Assembly (NCBI GenBank): GCA_027001895.1
Contig: JALTLP010000071.1
Span: 1 to 7,128, forward strand
DNA from: Chromatiales bacterium
GTDB taxonomy: Bacteria; Pseudomonadota; Gammaproteobacteria; UBA6429; Thiohalophilaceae
Direction of reading: 5' to 3'
DNA length: 7,128 bases
Shown piece by piece: positions 1-6,453 of the stretch. Position numbers and translations under genes: made by a program. Position 1 is the first letter of the stretch. The number at the start of each line of letters is the position of its first letter. The notes under the pieces are model-generated. The model searched no databases, was not told the origin of the DNA, and worked only from the letters and a program-made list of their open reading frames with translations.

Positions 1-1
1 C

Positions 2-1027
2 ATGATGATGGTATCTGCCGGGGCGATGGCATTGCTTGGCCCAGGGGTGGTGCGTGGTATTAAGGAACTGACTGTCTGGAATTTAAGTGTATCGCGTGAA
101 AAAATATTTGATGTATCCAGTATGTATTTGTTACTGGAAGATTCATTGTTACATGCTGTAGCAAGTATGGCGCCATTTTTTATTGTTATGCTAATCGCTG
201 CCTTTGTCGGTCCGTTAATGCTGGGTGGTTTTAACTTTAGTGCACAGGCACTGACATTAAAATGGGATAAGCTTGATCCGGTTAAAGGTCTAGGGCGTGT
301 GTTTGCGATTAAAGGTCTGGTTGAATTAATAAAAGCACTTGTAAAGTTTTTAATTATTGGCACCGTTGCCGTTCTGTTTCTTTACCAACAATTTGATAAC
401 TATTTAATGCTTGGCAGCGAGTCTATCAGTGTTGCCTTGCCGCATACGGTACATTTACTTATCTGGGCATTTATTACGATTGCATCATCATTAATCCTGA
501 TTGCGCTGGTTGATGTGCCGTTTCAGATATGGGACTACAACAAGCAGTTAAAAATGACCTTTCAGGAAATTAAGGACGAAAACAAGGACACCGAAGGTAA
601 CCCGGACGTGCGCGGTCGGGTTAAACGTGTGCAACGTGAAATTGCACAACGCCGAATGATGCAGGAAGTGCCCAAAGCCGACGTTATTATTACCAACCCG
701 GAACATTATTCTGTTGCATTAAAATACGATCCTAAAACGATGGTAGCCCCGGTACTAATAGCAAAAGGTGTTGATATTATTGCTATGCAAATTCGCCGGG
801 TAGCAAATGAAAATAACGTACCATTACTCGAAGCACCCCCTCTGGCGCGTTCCCTCTATCATACAACCGAATTAAATGCCGAGATACCGGCAGGCCTGTA
901 CCTTGCCGTTGCACAGGTGCTTGCTTATGTATTCCAGTTGCGTAAATCAAGTGCGAAACAAAATCAGTATACAAACCACAAGATGAAAGATCTCGATATC
1001 CCGGATGATCTTCAGTATGACAGTTAA
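2..1027 (+). CDS. flhB: Flagellar type III export gate protein FlhB, 5' partial
   Basis: FlhB is an inner-membrane part of the flagellar export gate, and its cytoplasmic domain switches export from rod/hook to filament substrates. The visible 341 residues lack the start: aligned by memory to E. coli FlhB, the cleavage-site Asn is residue 232 here versus 269 there, so roughly 37 N-terminal residues (the usual EKTEAPT-type segment) lie upstream. The ATG codons at base 2 onward are internal. Hydrophobic segments lie near residues 1-18, 50-75, 108-130 and 148-172. They are followed by the cytoplasmic linker (DIRDE-like EIKDENKDTEGNP) and the RRMMQEVPKADVIITNP region typical of the family. The autocleavage motif reads NPEH (bases 695-706) instead of the usual NPTH. 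The later conserved segment ENNVPLLEAPPLARSLY is intact. The stop codon is 16 bases before flhA, consistent with one operon. YscU-type virulence homologues are excluded by the flagellar neighbours. Confidence 0.97.
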   Translation: MMMVSAGAMALLGPGVVRGIKELTVWNLSVSREKIFDVSSMYLLLEDSLLHAVASMAPFFIVMLIAAFVGPLMLGGFNFSAQALTLKWDKLDPVKGLGRVFAIKGLVELIKALVKFLIIGTVAVLFLYQQFDNYLMLGSESISVALPHTVHLLIWAFITIASSLILIALVDVPFQIWDYNKQLKMTFQEIKDENKDTEGNPDVRGRVKRVQREIAQRRMMQEVPKADVIITNPEHYSVALKYDPKTMVAPVLIAKGVDIIAMQIRRVANENNVPLLEAPPLARSLYHTTELNAEIPAGLYLAVAQVLAYVFQLRKSSAKQNQYTNHKMKDLDIPDDLQYDS

Positions 1028-1043
1028 ATAAACAGGTAACTAC

Positions 1044-3152
1044 ATGGCAGATCAGGCATTATCATTGGGGCGATTGAAATTAAACTATCAGGGTTTAGGT
1101 GCACCCGTATTGGTCATGGTGATGATAGCCATGATCGTCGTGCCGCTTGCACCTATTGCACTGGATGTTTTATTCAGTTTTAATATTTCATTATCACTTA
1201 TTGTTTTACTGGTAACGGTTTATTCATTACGCCCTTTAGATTTTGGATTATTCCCGACTATTTTGTTAATAACAACTCTGCTGCGACTGGCTTTAAATGT
1301 TGCTTCAACCCGTATTGTTTTACTCGAAGGACATACTGGCCCGGGTGCAGCCGGTCAGGTTATTAAAGCCTTTGGTGAATTTGTTATTGGCGGTAACTAT
1401 GCAGTGGGTATTATTGTTTTTGCGATTCTGGTCATTATAAATTTTGTAGTTATTACCAAAGGTGCAACCCGTATTTCAGAAGTAAGTGCACGTTTTACTC
1501 TGGATGCCATGCCGGGCAAACAAATGGCGATTGACGCAGACCTCAATGCCGGTTTAATCGATCAGGACGAAGCACGTACCCGTCGGCAGGAAATTGCAGA
1601 TGAAGCTGAGTTTTATGGGTCAATGGACGGTGCCAGTAAATTTGTTCGTGGCGATGCGGTTGCCGGTATTTTAATTTTATTTATAAATATTCTGGGTGGC
1701 TTACTTGTAGGTGTTGGTCAACATGATTTAAGTTTTGCAGAAGCAGCACGCAACTATACTTTATTAACTATTGGTGACGGCCTGGTTGCACAAATTCCTG
1801 CGCTTTTGCTTTCAACTGCAGCCGGTATTATTACTACCCGTGTTTCGAGTTCTCAGAACATGGGCGAGCAGGTGCTTAGTCAGTTATTTGCCAACCCACG
1901 TTCACTTGGTGTAACGGCAGGCATATTAGGATTAATGGGAATTATTCCGGGTATGCCGAACTTTGCATTTTTATCTCTGGCATTACTTTGTGGTGTGGGT
2001 GCATTTTTAATTTCCAGAAAGAAACAACAGGCGGCACAGAAACAAACAACGCAACAGCAACAGGTCGGCAGTTCTACAGAAGTTAAGGAGTTAAGCTGGG
2101 ATGATGTCACGCCCCTGGATGCTGTCGGCCTGGAAGTTGGTTACCGGCTTATTCCTATGGTGGATAAAGCGCAGGGTGGCCAGTTAATGAGTCGTATAAA
2201 AGGCGTGCGTAAAAAACTTTCGCAAGAACTGGGATTTCTTGTTCCGGCCGTGCATATTCGTGACAATCTGGAGTTACCGGCAAACGGATATCGGATTACC
2301 TTGCTGGGTGTCACCGTGGGTGAAGCCGATATTCAACCCGACAAGGATTTAGCAATTAACCCCGGCCAGGTGTTTGGTACTTTACAGGGAATTGAAACAA
2401 CCGATCCGGCATTTGGGCTTGACGCAATCTGGATCGATCCGACTCAACGTGACCAGGCACAGACACTGGGCTATACCGTTGTCGATTCCAACACGGTTAT
2501 TGCCACACACTTAAGCCAGTTATTGCAGTCGCATGCACATGAATTGCTTGGCCATGAAGAAGTGCAGCACCTGTTAGATCTTCTGGCAAAAACAGCGCCG
2601 AAGCTGGTCGAAAATTTAATTCCCGACACCTTGCCGCTGGGCGTGGTGGTGCGCGTTTTACAGAATTTACTCGAAGAAAATATACCTATCCGCGACATCA
2701 GGACAATTGCCGAGACCTTGGCGGAGCATGGCTCAAAGAGTCAAGATGCCGACATTTTGACCGGTATGGTGCGAATTGCGCTGGGTCGACTAATTGTCCA
2801 GCAAATCAATGGGATGGAGCACGAATTGCCCGTTATTACCCTCGATCCGGGGCTGGAACAGTTGTTGCATCAGTCTATACAGTCCACGGATGGAATGGGC
2901 GGTGGGGTAGAGCCCGGCCTGGCAGAACGTCTGCACAGTGCCTTGCAAGAGTCGGCACAAAAGCAGGAACTGGCCGGACAACCCGCAATTTTGCTGGTTT
3001 CAGCTGCACTTAGAACCATGCTGGCAAGATTTGTAAGACACACGATTCCAGGCTTAAACGTGTTGTCTTACAACGAAATACCCACCGACAAACAGATAAA
3101 GATTATCGCAACGGTTGGGCAACAAAACGATGCAGGCAATGAAACAGGTTAG
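1044..3152 (+). CDS. flhA: Flagellar type III export gate protein FlhA
   Basis: FlhA is the large inner-membrane export gate subunit. Its membrane part uses the proton gradient and its cytoplasmic domain docks chaperone-substrate complexes for the flagellar type III apparatus. The 702 residues match the family's usual length of about 690-700. Residues 20-325 are rich in hydrophobic segments (about eight), with RLALNVASTR at 81-90. The family signature is at 143-166 (RISEVSARF followed by LDAMPGKQMAIDAD), containing the acidic residues of the cytoplasmic loop linked to proton use. A Q/K-rich linker at about 325-342 leads into the four-subdomain cytoplasmic domain (about 350-690), with PLDAVGLEVGYRLIP and RIALGRLIVQQI typical of it. 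The start is supported by AGG at 1034-1036, seven bases upstream of the ATG. It sits 16 bases after flhB and 26 before flhF. I see no break or missing motif. Confidence 0.98.
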   Translation: MADQALSLGRLKLNYQGLGAPVLVMVMIAMIVVPLAPIALDVLFSFNISLSLIVLLVTVYSLRPLDFGLFPTILLITTLLRLALNVASTRIVLLEGHTGPGAAGQVIKAFGEFVIGGNYAVGIIVFAILVIINFVVITKGATRISEVSARFTLDAMPGKQMAIDADLNAGLIDQDEARTRRQEIADEAEFYGSMDGASKFVRGDAVAGILILFINILGGLLVGVGQHDLSFAEAARNYTLLTIGDGLVAQIPALLLSTAAGIITTRVSSSQNMGEQVLSQLFANPRSLGVTAGILGLMGIIPGMPNFAFLSLALLCGVGAFLISRKKQQAAQKQTTQQQQVGSSTEVKELSWDDVTPLDAVGLEVGYRLIPMVDKAQGGQLMSRIKGVRKKLSQELGFLVPAVHIRDNLELPANGYRITLLGVTVGEADIQPDKDLAINPGQVFGTLQGIETTDPAFGLDAIWIDPTQRDQAQTLGYTVVDSNTVIATHLSQLLQSHAHELLGHEEVQHLLDLLAKTAPKLVENLIPDTLPLGVVVRVLQNLLEENIPIRDIRTIAETLAEHGSKSQDADILTGMVRIALGRLIVQQINGMEHELPVITLDPGLEQLLHQSIQSTDGMGGGVEPGLAERLHSALQESAQKQELAGQPAILLVSAALRTMLARFVRHTIPGLNVLSYNEIPTDKQIKIIATVGQQNDAGNETG

Positions 3153-3178
3153 CGTTTAACAAAGAGGCAGTAACAACA

Positions 3179-4042
3179 ATGAAAATCAAGCGTTTCCAGG
3201 CTGAAGATGTACGTAGCACCATACGTAAAGTAAGAGAAACTTTAGGTCCCGATGCCGTTATTTTGTCTAATAAAAAAGTCGCTGATGGTGTAGAAATTGT
3301 TGCCGCTATTGATTACGACGAATCATTAATGGGGGGTGTTGTGGCACAACCTGAGGCCGCTACTTCTTTAAGCTCACAATCTGTTGCAGAATCATACGAA
3401 GCAAAATCGGCTGCTGCCGGTTCACATACAAAAGTAAATCGTCGCCAGGCAGAAGACGATGTCCGCTATAGCCGTAATATTCCACAACAACACAGCACAA
3501 CTGCAGTGGAAACGCCTGCCGCCAAACCGGCCAGCACAGACAGTGCAATGATAAAGGCAAAAGAATTATCTGAAGTGCAGAACGAAATTAAATCACTGCG
3601 CGGTTTATTGTTAAACCAGTTATCCGGCATGGCCTGGGAAACAGAATCAAAGAGTCACCCTGTTCGCACCAGACTGTTACAACGTTTAATCGCACTGGGG
3701 TTAAGCCCGGTACTTGCCAAAAAACTTTGCGAAGAAGTTGAAGATACTGAAGAGTTTGATGTTATGTGGCGTCAGGCGCTGGGCAAGCTGTCTCACAAGT
3801 TACCGGTTATTGATAATGGTGTATTGAAAACCGGTGGGGTGATGGCGCTGGTTGGGCCAACCGGCGTAGGTAAAACCACAACCATTGCAAAACTTGCTGC
3901 ACGATTTGTATTACAACATGGCAAAGACAGTGTGGGTTTAATTACAACAGACAACTTTCGGGTTGCCGCACATGAGCAGTTAAGAAGTTATGCGCGTATT
4001 ATGGGTGTGCCATTAAGAGTGGCAACCGATAAAGATGAATAA
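3179..4042 (+). CDS. flhF: FlhF N-terminal fragment: B domain, N domain and start of GTPase domain
   Basis: FlhF is an SRP-family GTPase that recruits early flagellar parts to the cell pole. This 287-residue frame begins with the classic FlhF N-terminus (MKIKRFQAEDVRSTIRK, then GPDAVILSNKKVADGVEIVAA), with ribosome binding site AAGAGG at 3162-3167, 11 bases before the ATG. Residues 45-125 form a low-complexity A/Q/S/T-rich linker. Residues 128-210 are the helical N domain. The G1 P-loop GPTGVGKTT is at 226-234 and the DNFRVAAHEQL box at 258-268. It stops directly after VATDKDE, before the DTAG (G3) and TKLD (G4) boxes, so on its own it could bind nucleotide only incompletely and should not be a working GTPase. 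It follows flhA by 26 bases, in the normal position for flhF. Confidence 0.9.
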   Translation: MKIKRFQAEDVRSTIRKVRETLGPDAVILSNKKVADGVEIVAAIDYDESLMGGVVAQPEAATSLSSQSVAESYEAKSAAAGSHTKVNRRQAEDDVRYSRNIPQQHSTTAVETPAAKPASTDSAMIKAKELSEVQNEIKSLRGLLLNQLSGMAWETESKSHPVRTRLLQRLIALGLSPVLAKKLCEEVEDTEEFDVMWRQALGKLSHKLPVIDNGVLKTGGVMALVGPTGVGKTTTIAKLAARFVLQHGKDSVGLITTDNFRVAAHEQLRSYARIMGVPLRVATDKDE

Positions 4043-4493
4043 AAAACTGGTATTGATTGATACAGCCGGTGTTAGTCTGCACGACTCTCAGTTACGTGAA
4101 CAACTTGATTTGTTAAACAGCGGTGCAAAAACAATTCATATGTTCCTTGCTCTTGCTGCAAACACTCAACGCAGTGTATTAAGTGATGTTGTCAGTACCT
4201 TTAAACAGTCAAAACTTGATGGCTGCATTCTTACCAAGCTGGATGAAACAACCAGTCTGGGTGGCGCAATTTCCATTGCATTGGAAGAAGATCTGCCGGT
4301 TTCTTACTACTGTGATGGACAGAAGGTACCGGACGACCTGCACGTTGCACGGGCGCATAATCTGGTGAGTAAAAGTGTTGCCATTATGCAAAAAATTACC
4401 ATGTCGGCTCAACAGGAGTTGGCAAAAGGAATGTCAGATAAACATGCTATGGCATTAACTGTTAACGGGATGGTAGCCCATGCTCATGGCTGA
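4035..4493 (+). CDS. flhF: FlhF C-terminal fragment: G3 to G5 part of GTPase domain
   Basis: This 152-residue frame continues the SRP-type GTPase: VLIDTAG (G3, residues 6-12), LDGCILTKLDETTSLGGA (G4 TKLD at 67-70) and the C-terminal GQKVPDDLHVARA segment typical of FlhF. It has no P-loop. The ATG at 4035 overlaps the stop of the preceding frame (ATGAATAA). The only purine-rich stretch upstream, AAGAG at 4015-4019, is 15 bases away, too far for a good ribosome binding site. Independent initiation would therefore need translational coupling, and the ATG may be accidental, arising where the DKDE and NKK codons were joined. The frame ends inside fleN, overlapping it by 14 bases, which is the usual flhF-fleN junction. 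Two complementary polypeptides rebuilding one GTPase is conceivable but unlikely given the missing helix. Confidence 0.85.
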   Translation: MNKKLVLIDTAGVSLHDSQLREQLDLLNSGAKTIHMFLALAANTQRSVLSDVVSTFKQSKLDGCILTKLDETTSLGGAISIALEEDLPVSYYCDGQKVPDDLHVARAHNLVSKSVAIMQKITMSAQQELAKGMSDKHAMALTVNGMVAHAHG

Positions 4494-5370
4494 AGCCCGT
4501 AATATTCAGCAGATGTCTGATATGCACAATGCGCAACAACCGCGTCCGGTGCGTGTTATTACAGTCACCAGTGGCAAAGGTGGCGTTGGTAAAACCAATG
4601 TTTCCGCCAACCTGGCAATTTCGCTGGCAAATCAGGGTAAAAAAGTACTGGTGATGGATGCCGACCTTGGGTTAGGAAACATTGATGTGTTATTAGGTTT
4701 ACACCCTAAAAACACCCTTGAAAGTGTTATTAGTGGAGAGCGTACCTTAGACGAAGTCATGGTAGATGGTCCGGCAGGTATCAAGGTGATACCTGCTGCT
4801 TCCGGTATAAAAAACATGGCAGAACTCAGTACTAACCAACATGCCGGAATTATTCAGGCTTTCAGCCAGATAGATCAGGACATTGATGTACTTATTATTG
4901 ATACCGCAGCCGGTATTGCCGACAGTGTCGTCAGTTTTGCCTGTGCCGCTCAGGAAGTACTGGTGGTGGTTTGTGACGAACCGGCTTCGATCACCGATGC
5001 CTATGCACTGATTAAGTTATTACATAAAGAATATGGCCTGTTTCGCTTCCGTGTTTTAACCAATATGGTTAAGAGCGTGCAGGCCGGTCGGGAGGTTTAC
5101 GACAAACTGGTTAAAGTAACGGATCGTTTTCTGGATGTGGCGCTTGAGTTCAGCGGGGCAATTCCTTACGACGAAACAGTTCTTAAATCGATAAGAAAAC
5201 AACGCGCGGTCGTTGAAGCATTTCCTCGCTCTCAGGCAGCAACCGCGTACAAACGCATTGCAGAAAAAACCATACGCTGGCCAATTCCAAAAACAGCAAA
5301 CGGTCATCTGGAATTTTTTGTAGAACGATTAATTCAGGGTAATACTATAAATACGGGGATAATCTCATGA
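4480..5370 (+). CDS. fleN: MinD-like ATPase FlhG/FleN, flagellar number regulator
   Basis: FlhG (FleN in Pseudomonas, also YlxH) is a ParA/MinD-family ATPase that limits polar flagella to the right number. It acts on FlhF and, in Pseudomonas and Vibrio, restrains the sigma-54 activator FleQ/FlrA. The deviant Walker A KGGVGKT is at residues 33-39, the A' segment DADLGLGNIDVLLG at 60-73, and the Walker B/switch II DTAAGI at 141-146. The C-terminus LEFFVERL is typical of gammaproteobacterial FleN. The length, 296 residues, is slightly above the roughly 280 usual in Pseudomonas because of the N-terminus. ATG 4480 has GGGA at 4467-4470 nine bases upstream; ATG 4486 is an equally plausible start, and the ATGs at residues 12 and 15 are less likely. 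Residues 4-10 faintly resemble the FlhF-activating DQAxxLR helix, favouring an upstream start. It overlaps flhF by 14 bases and shares ATGA with fliA. Confidence 0.95.
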   Translation: MLMAEARNIQQMSDMHNAQQPRPVRVITVTSGKGGVGKTNVSANLAISLANQGKKVLVMDADLGLGNIDVLLGLHPKNTLESVISGERTLDEVMVDGPAGIKVIPAASGIKNMAELSTNQHAGIIQAFSQIDQDIDVLIIDTAAGIADSVVSFACAAQEVLVVVCDEPASITDAYALIKLLHKEYGLFRFRVLTNMVKSVQAGREVYDKLVKVTDRFLDVALEFSGAIPYDETVLKSIRKQRAVVEAFPRSQAATAYKRIAEKTIRWPIPKTANGHLEFFVERLIQGNTINTGIIS

Positions 5371-6107
5371 ACGGACTAGCAATGTATGCAGCCACTCAGC
5401 CAGCAATAAAATCAAACGACCTGGTTGAACAACATGCGTCTTTAGTGAAAAGAATCGGGTGTCACCTGATAAACCGCCTGCCAGCGAGTGTGCAGCTCGA
5501 AGATCTGATACAGGCTGGCATGATAGGTTTACTCGAAGCGTCACGTAACTATGACGAAACACAGGGCGCAAGTTTTGAAACCTATGCCGGAATCCGAATT
5601 CGGGGTTCCATGCTCGATGAAATTCGCAAGAATGACTGGGCACCCCGTTCGGTACACCGTAAAGCACGGGAAGTTGCTGCCGCAGTTCGTGATATAGAAA
5701 ATGAATTTGGTCGTGATGCACGGGATACAGAAATTGCAAAAACACTGGGAATGTCTATCGAAGAGTATTACAAGATTCTTCAGGACAACAGTTACCATAA
5801 GATTTTAAGTTTTGAAGACATGGGAACCGGCGAAGATTCCATGCTCGACAATGTCAGTAATTGTGAGCCAGGCATACTCGACGGTATGCAGCGAGATGAT
5901 GTGCGTCGTATTGTATCCGGGGCTATCGCCGGTTTACCTGAACGTGAGCGGCTGGTGATGGCACTTTACTACGACGAAGAATTAAATCTCCGTGAAATTG
6001 GTGCAGTAATGGGTGTCAGTGAGTCCCGCGTCAGTCAGATCCACAGTCAGGCGGTTATTCGTTTGCAGGCGCGTATGTCAAATCGCGGCGAGGAAGAAAG
6101 AATTTAG
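5367..6107 (+). CDS. fliA: RNA polymerase sigma-28 factor FliA (late flagellar genes)
   Basis: FliA directs RNA polymerase to late flagellar and chemotaxis promoters and is held inactive by the anti-sigma factor FlgM until the hook is complete. The 246 residues fit the family (about 240). Region 2 spans about 20-92 with DLIQAGMIGLLEA and the RIRGSMLDEIRKNDWAPRS stretch typical of FliA. Region 3 is about 95-150. Region 4 is about 180-235, with LPERERLVMALYYDEELN and the helix-turn-helix LREIGAVMGVSESRVSQIHS. The ATG at 5367 overlaps the fleN stop as ATGA, with GGGG at 5354-5357 nine bases upstream, so translational coupling is likely. A second ATG at 5382 (residue 6) is a weaker choice. FliA is followed by an intrinsic terminator and is thus the last gene of this unit. 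Its likely target, a sigma-28 promoter, lies just downstream before cheY. Confidence 0.98.
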   Translation: MNGLAMYAATQPAIKSNDLVEQHASLVKRIGCHLINRLPASVQLEDLIQAGMIGLLEASRNYDETQGASFETYAGIRIRGSMLDEIRKNDWAPRSVHRKAREVAAAVRDIENEFGRDARDTEIAKTLGMSIEEYYKILQDNSYHKILSFEDMGTGEDSMLDNVSNCEPGILDGMQRDDVRRIVSGAIAGLPERERLVMALYYDEELNLREIGAVMGVSESRVSQIHSQAVIRLQARMSNRGEEERI

Positions 6108-6141
6108 AAGGCTGTTAAGCTATTCCCGTTAATATCCTGTT

Positions 6142-6176
6142 GGCCGGCCTGATTTTCAGGTCGGCCATTATTTTTT
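6142..6176 (+). terminator. Intrinsic terminator after fliA
   Basis: An 11-base-pair stem (GGCCGGCCTGA at 6142-6152, TCAGGTCGGCC at 6156-6166, one G-U pair) closes a TTT loop. It can be extended by T6141-A6167. The stem is followed by ATTA and six Ts (6171-6176). It starts 35 bases after the fliA stop. There is no A-tract on the upstream side, so it should work only on + strand transcripts. It separates the flhBA-flhF-fleN-fliA unit from cheYZ. Confidence 0.92.
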
Positions 6177-6233
6177 AAATAACGTATAAAAACATAATAA
6201 AATCAATATTTAGCCATATTTTTAATGTCGGCT

Positions 6234-6249
6234 CGGCAGTGCGGCTGCA
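6234..6249 (+). promoter_or_regulatory. Possible sigma-54 promoter element upstream of cheY
   Basis: The bases CGGCAGTGCGGCTGCA keep the GG and GC dinucleotides of the -24/-12 consensus with exactly ten bases between them (GG 6235-6236, GC 6247-6248). They also match CA after GG and TGCA at the -12 box. Mismatches are at the T before GG, the CG after GGCA and the first T of TTGC. Sigma-54 promoters are common in polar flagellar systems, but short matches like this occur by chance. Confidence 0.25.
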
Positions 6250-6314
6250 AAACTTTCTGATTTCCATCCTGTAGAACAAAAATTCACAAAATATTTGAAG
6301 TATTTGCCAATTTA

Positions 6315-6332
6315 TTAAGCCTTTCGGCTTAA
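6315..6332. repeat. Inverted repeat overlapping the -35 region of the cheY promoter
   Basis: TTAAGCC (6315-6321) and GGCTTAA (6326-6332) are perfect complements around a TTTC spacer. The right arm runs into the proposed sigma-28 -35 box. There is no T-tract after it, so it is not a terminator. It could be an operator or only a chance hairpin. Confidence 0.5.
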
Positions 6333-6356
6333 GTTATCTTCGATATTGGCCGATAA
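6329..6356 (+). promoter_or_regulatory. Sigma-28 (FliA) promoter for cheYZ
   Basis: The -10 box GCCGATAA at 6349-6356 matches the FliA consensus at all eight positions. The -35 is TTAAGTTA (6329-6336), 6 of 8 against TAAAGTTT with a 12-base spacer; shifting one base gives the standard 11-base spacer with fewer matches. Transcription would start near 6363, giving a leader of about 90 bases before cheY. The position just downstream of the terminator and upstream of chemotaxis genes fits the late-gene class controlled by FliA. Confidence 0.85.
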
Positions 6357-6370
6357 AGATTACGAATCTT
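6356..6370. repeat. Small inverted repeat at the predicted cheY transcription start
   Basis: AAGATT (6356-6361) and AATCTT (6365-6370) are perfect complements around ACG. They directly abut the -10 box and cover the predicted start site. At six base pairs this may be chance. Confidence 0.35.
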
Positions 6371-6442
6371 ATTGAAAACTATGTGAATATATTTCAGTGA
6401 ACATATGCCAGGTACTAAAAAGTATTTCTGAATAGCTCTTAT

Positions 6443-6449
6443 GGAGGGA
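6443..6449 (+). promoter_or_regulatory. Strong ribosome binding site that fixes the cheY GTG start
   Basis: GGAGGGA lies four bases before GTG 6454, with its GGAGG core six bases away. The in-frame ATG at 6472 is 22 or more bases from it, so the GTG is preferred although many CheY proteins are annotated from the MKILIVDDF methionine. Confidence 0.85.
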
Positions 6450-6453
6450 AGCT

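Larger units (their letters stand above)
3179..4493 (+). pseudogene. flhF: flhF split by a frame-changing deletion in the GTPase domain
   Basis: Together the two frames encode about 439 residues, the size of a normal FlhF (429 in P. aeruginosa, recalled), in correct order: B domain, N domain, then G1, DNFR, DTAG and TKLD boxes. The first frame ends at TAA 4040-4042 and the second is in the +1 frame relative to it. The family normally has about 9-10 residues of the form LxxALxxLxx between the acidic DxDE segment and KxLVLIDTAG. Here DKDE abuts NKKLVLID, so that helix is missing. This is seen in the sequence. The inference is a deletion of about 28 bases (a length not divisible by three). It may be a real mutation, a mixed population or an assembly fault. 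Both halves otherwise look well conserved, which implies a recent event or an artefact. Confidence 0.75.
6108..6453. other. Intergenic region between fliA and cheY
   Basis: This 346-base gap has no credible protein gene on either strand. It contains the fliA terminator, an AT-rich stretch (about 6167-6226), a weak sigma-54-like GG-N10-GC element (6234-6249), an inverted repeat (6315-6332), a sigma-28 promoter (6329-6356), a second small inverted repeat (6356-6370) and a leader of roughly 90 bases before cheY. I see no tRNA, riboswitch or repeat array in it. Confidence 0.8.

Noticed and set aside
4028..4047. Programmed ribosomal frameshift or slippage on the A6 run to join the two flhF frames
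   Set aside because: The six As (4041-4046) begin inside the stop codon, so slippage there comes too late to avoid it. No slippery codon precedes the stop. The joined product would still lack the expected helix.
4035..4047. Single-base homopolymer sequencing error as the cause of the flhF break
   Set aside because: Restoring one or two bases fixes the frame but not the missing 9 or so residues between DKDE and KLVLID, so a larger loss is needed.
5318..5352. Internal sigma-70 promoter for fliA (TTGTAG with TATAAA or TACTAT)
   Set aside because: The best -10 match (TATAAA, 5346) is 22 bases from the -35 candidate, and the better-spaced options match the consensus poorly.
5365..5745. 126-residue open frame on the minus strand within fliA
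   Set aside because: It lies wholly opposite conserved FliA region 2-3 codons, has no recognisable motif or good ribosome binding site, and is a shadow of the coding strand. The other minus-strand frames in flhB, flhA, flhF, fleN and cheY are rejected for the same reason.
6108..6453. Small RNA gene, riboswitch or hidden small protein in the fliA-cheY gap
   Set aside because: Apart from the terminator and two short dyads there is no extended paired structure, and no open frame with a supported start.
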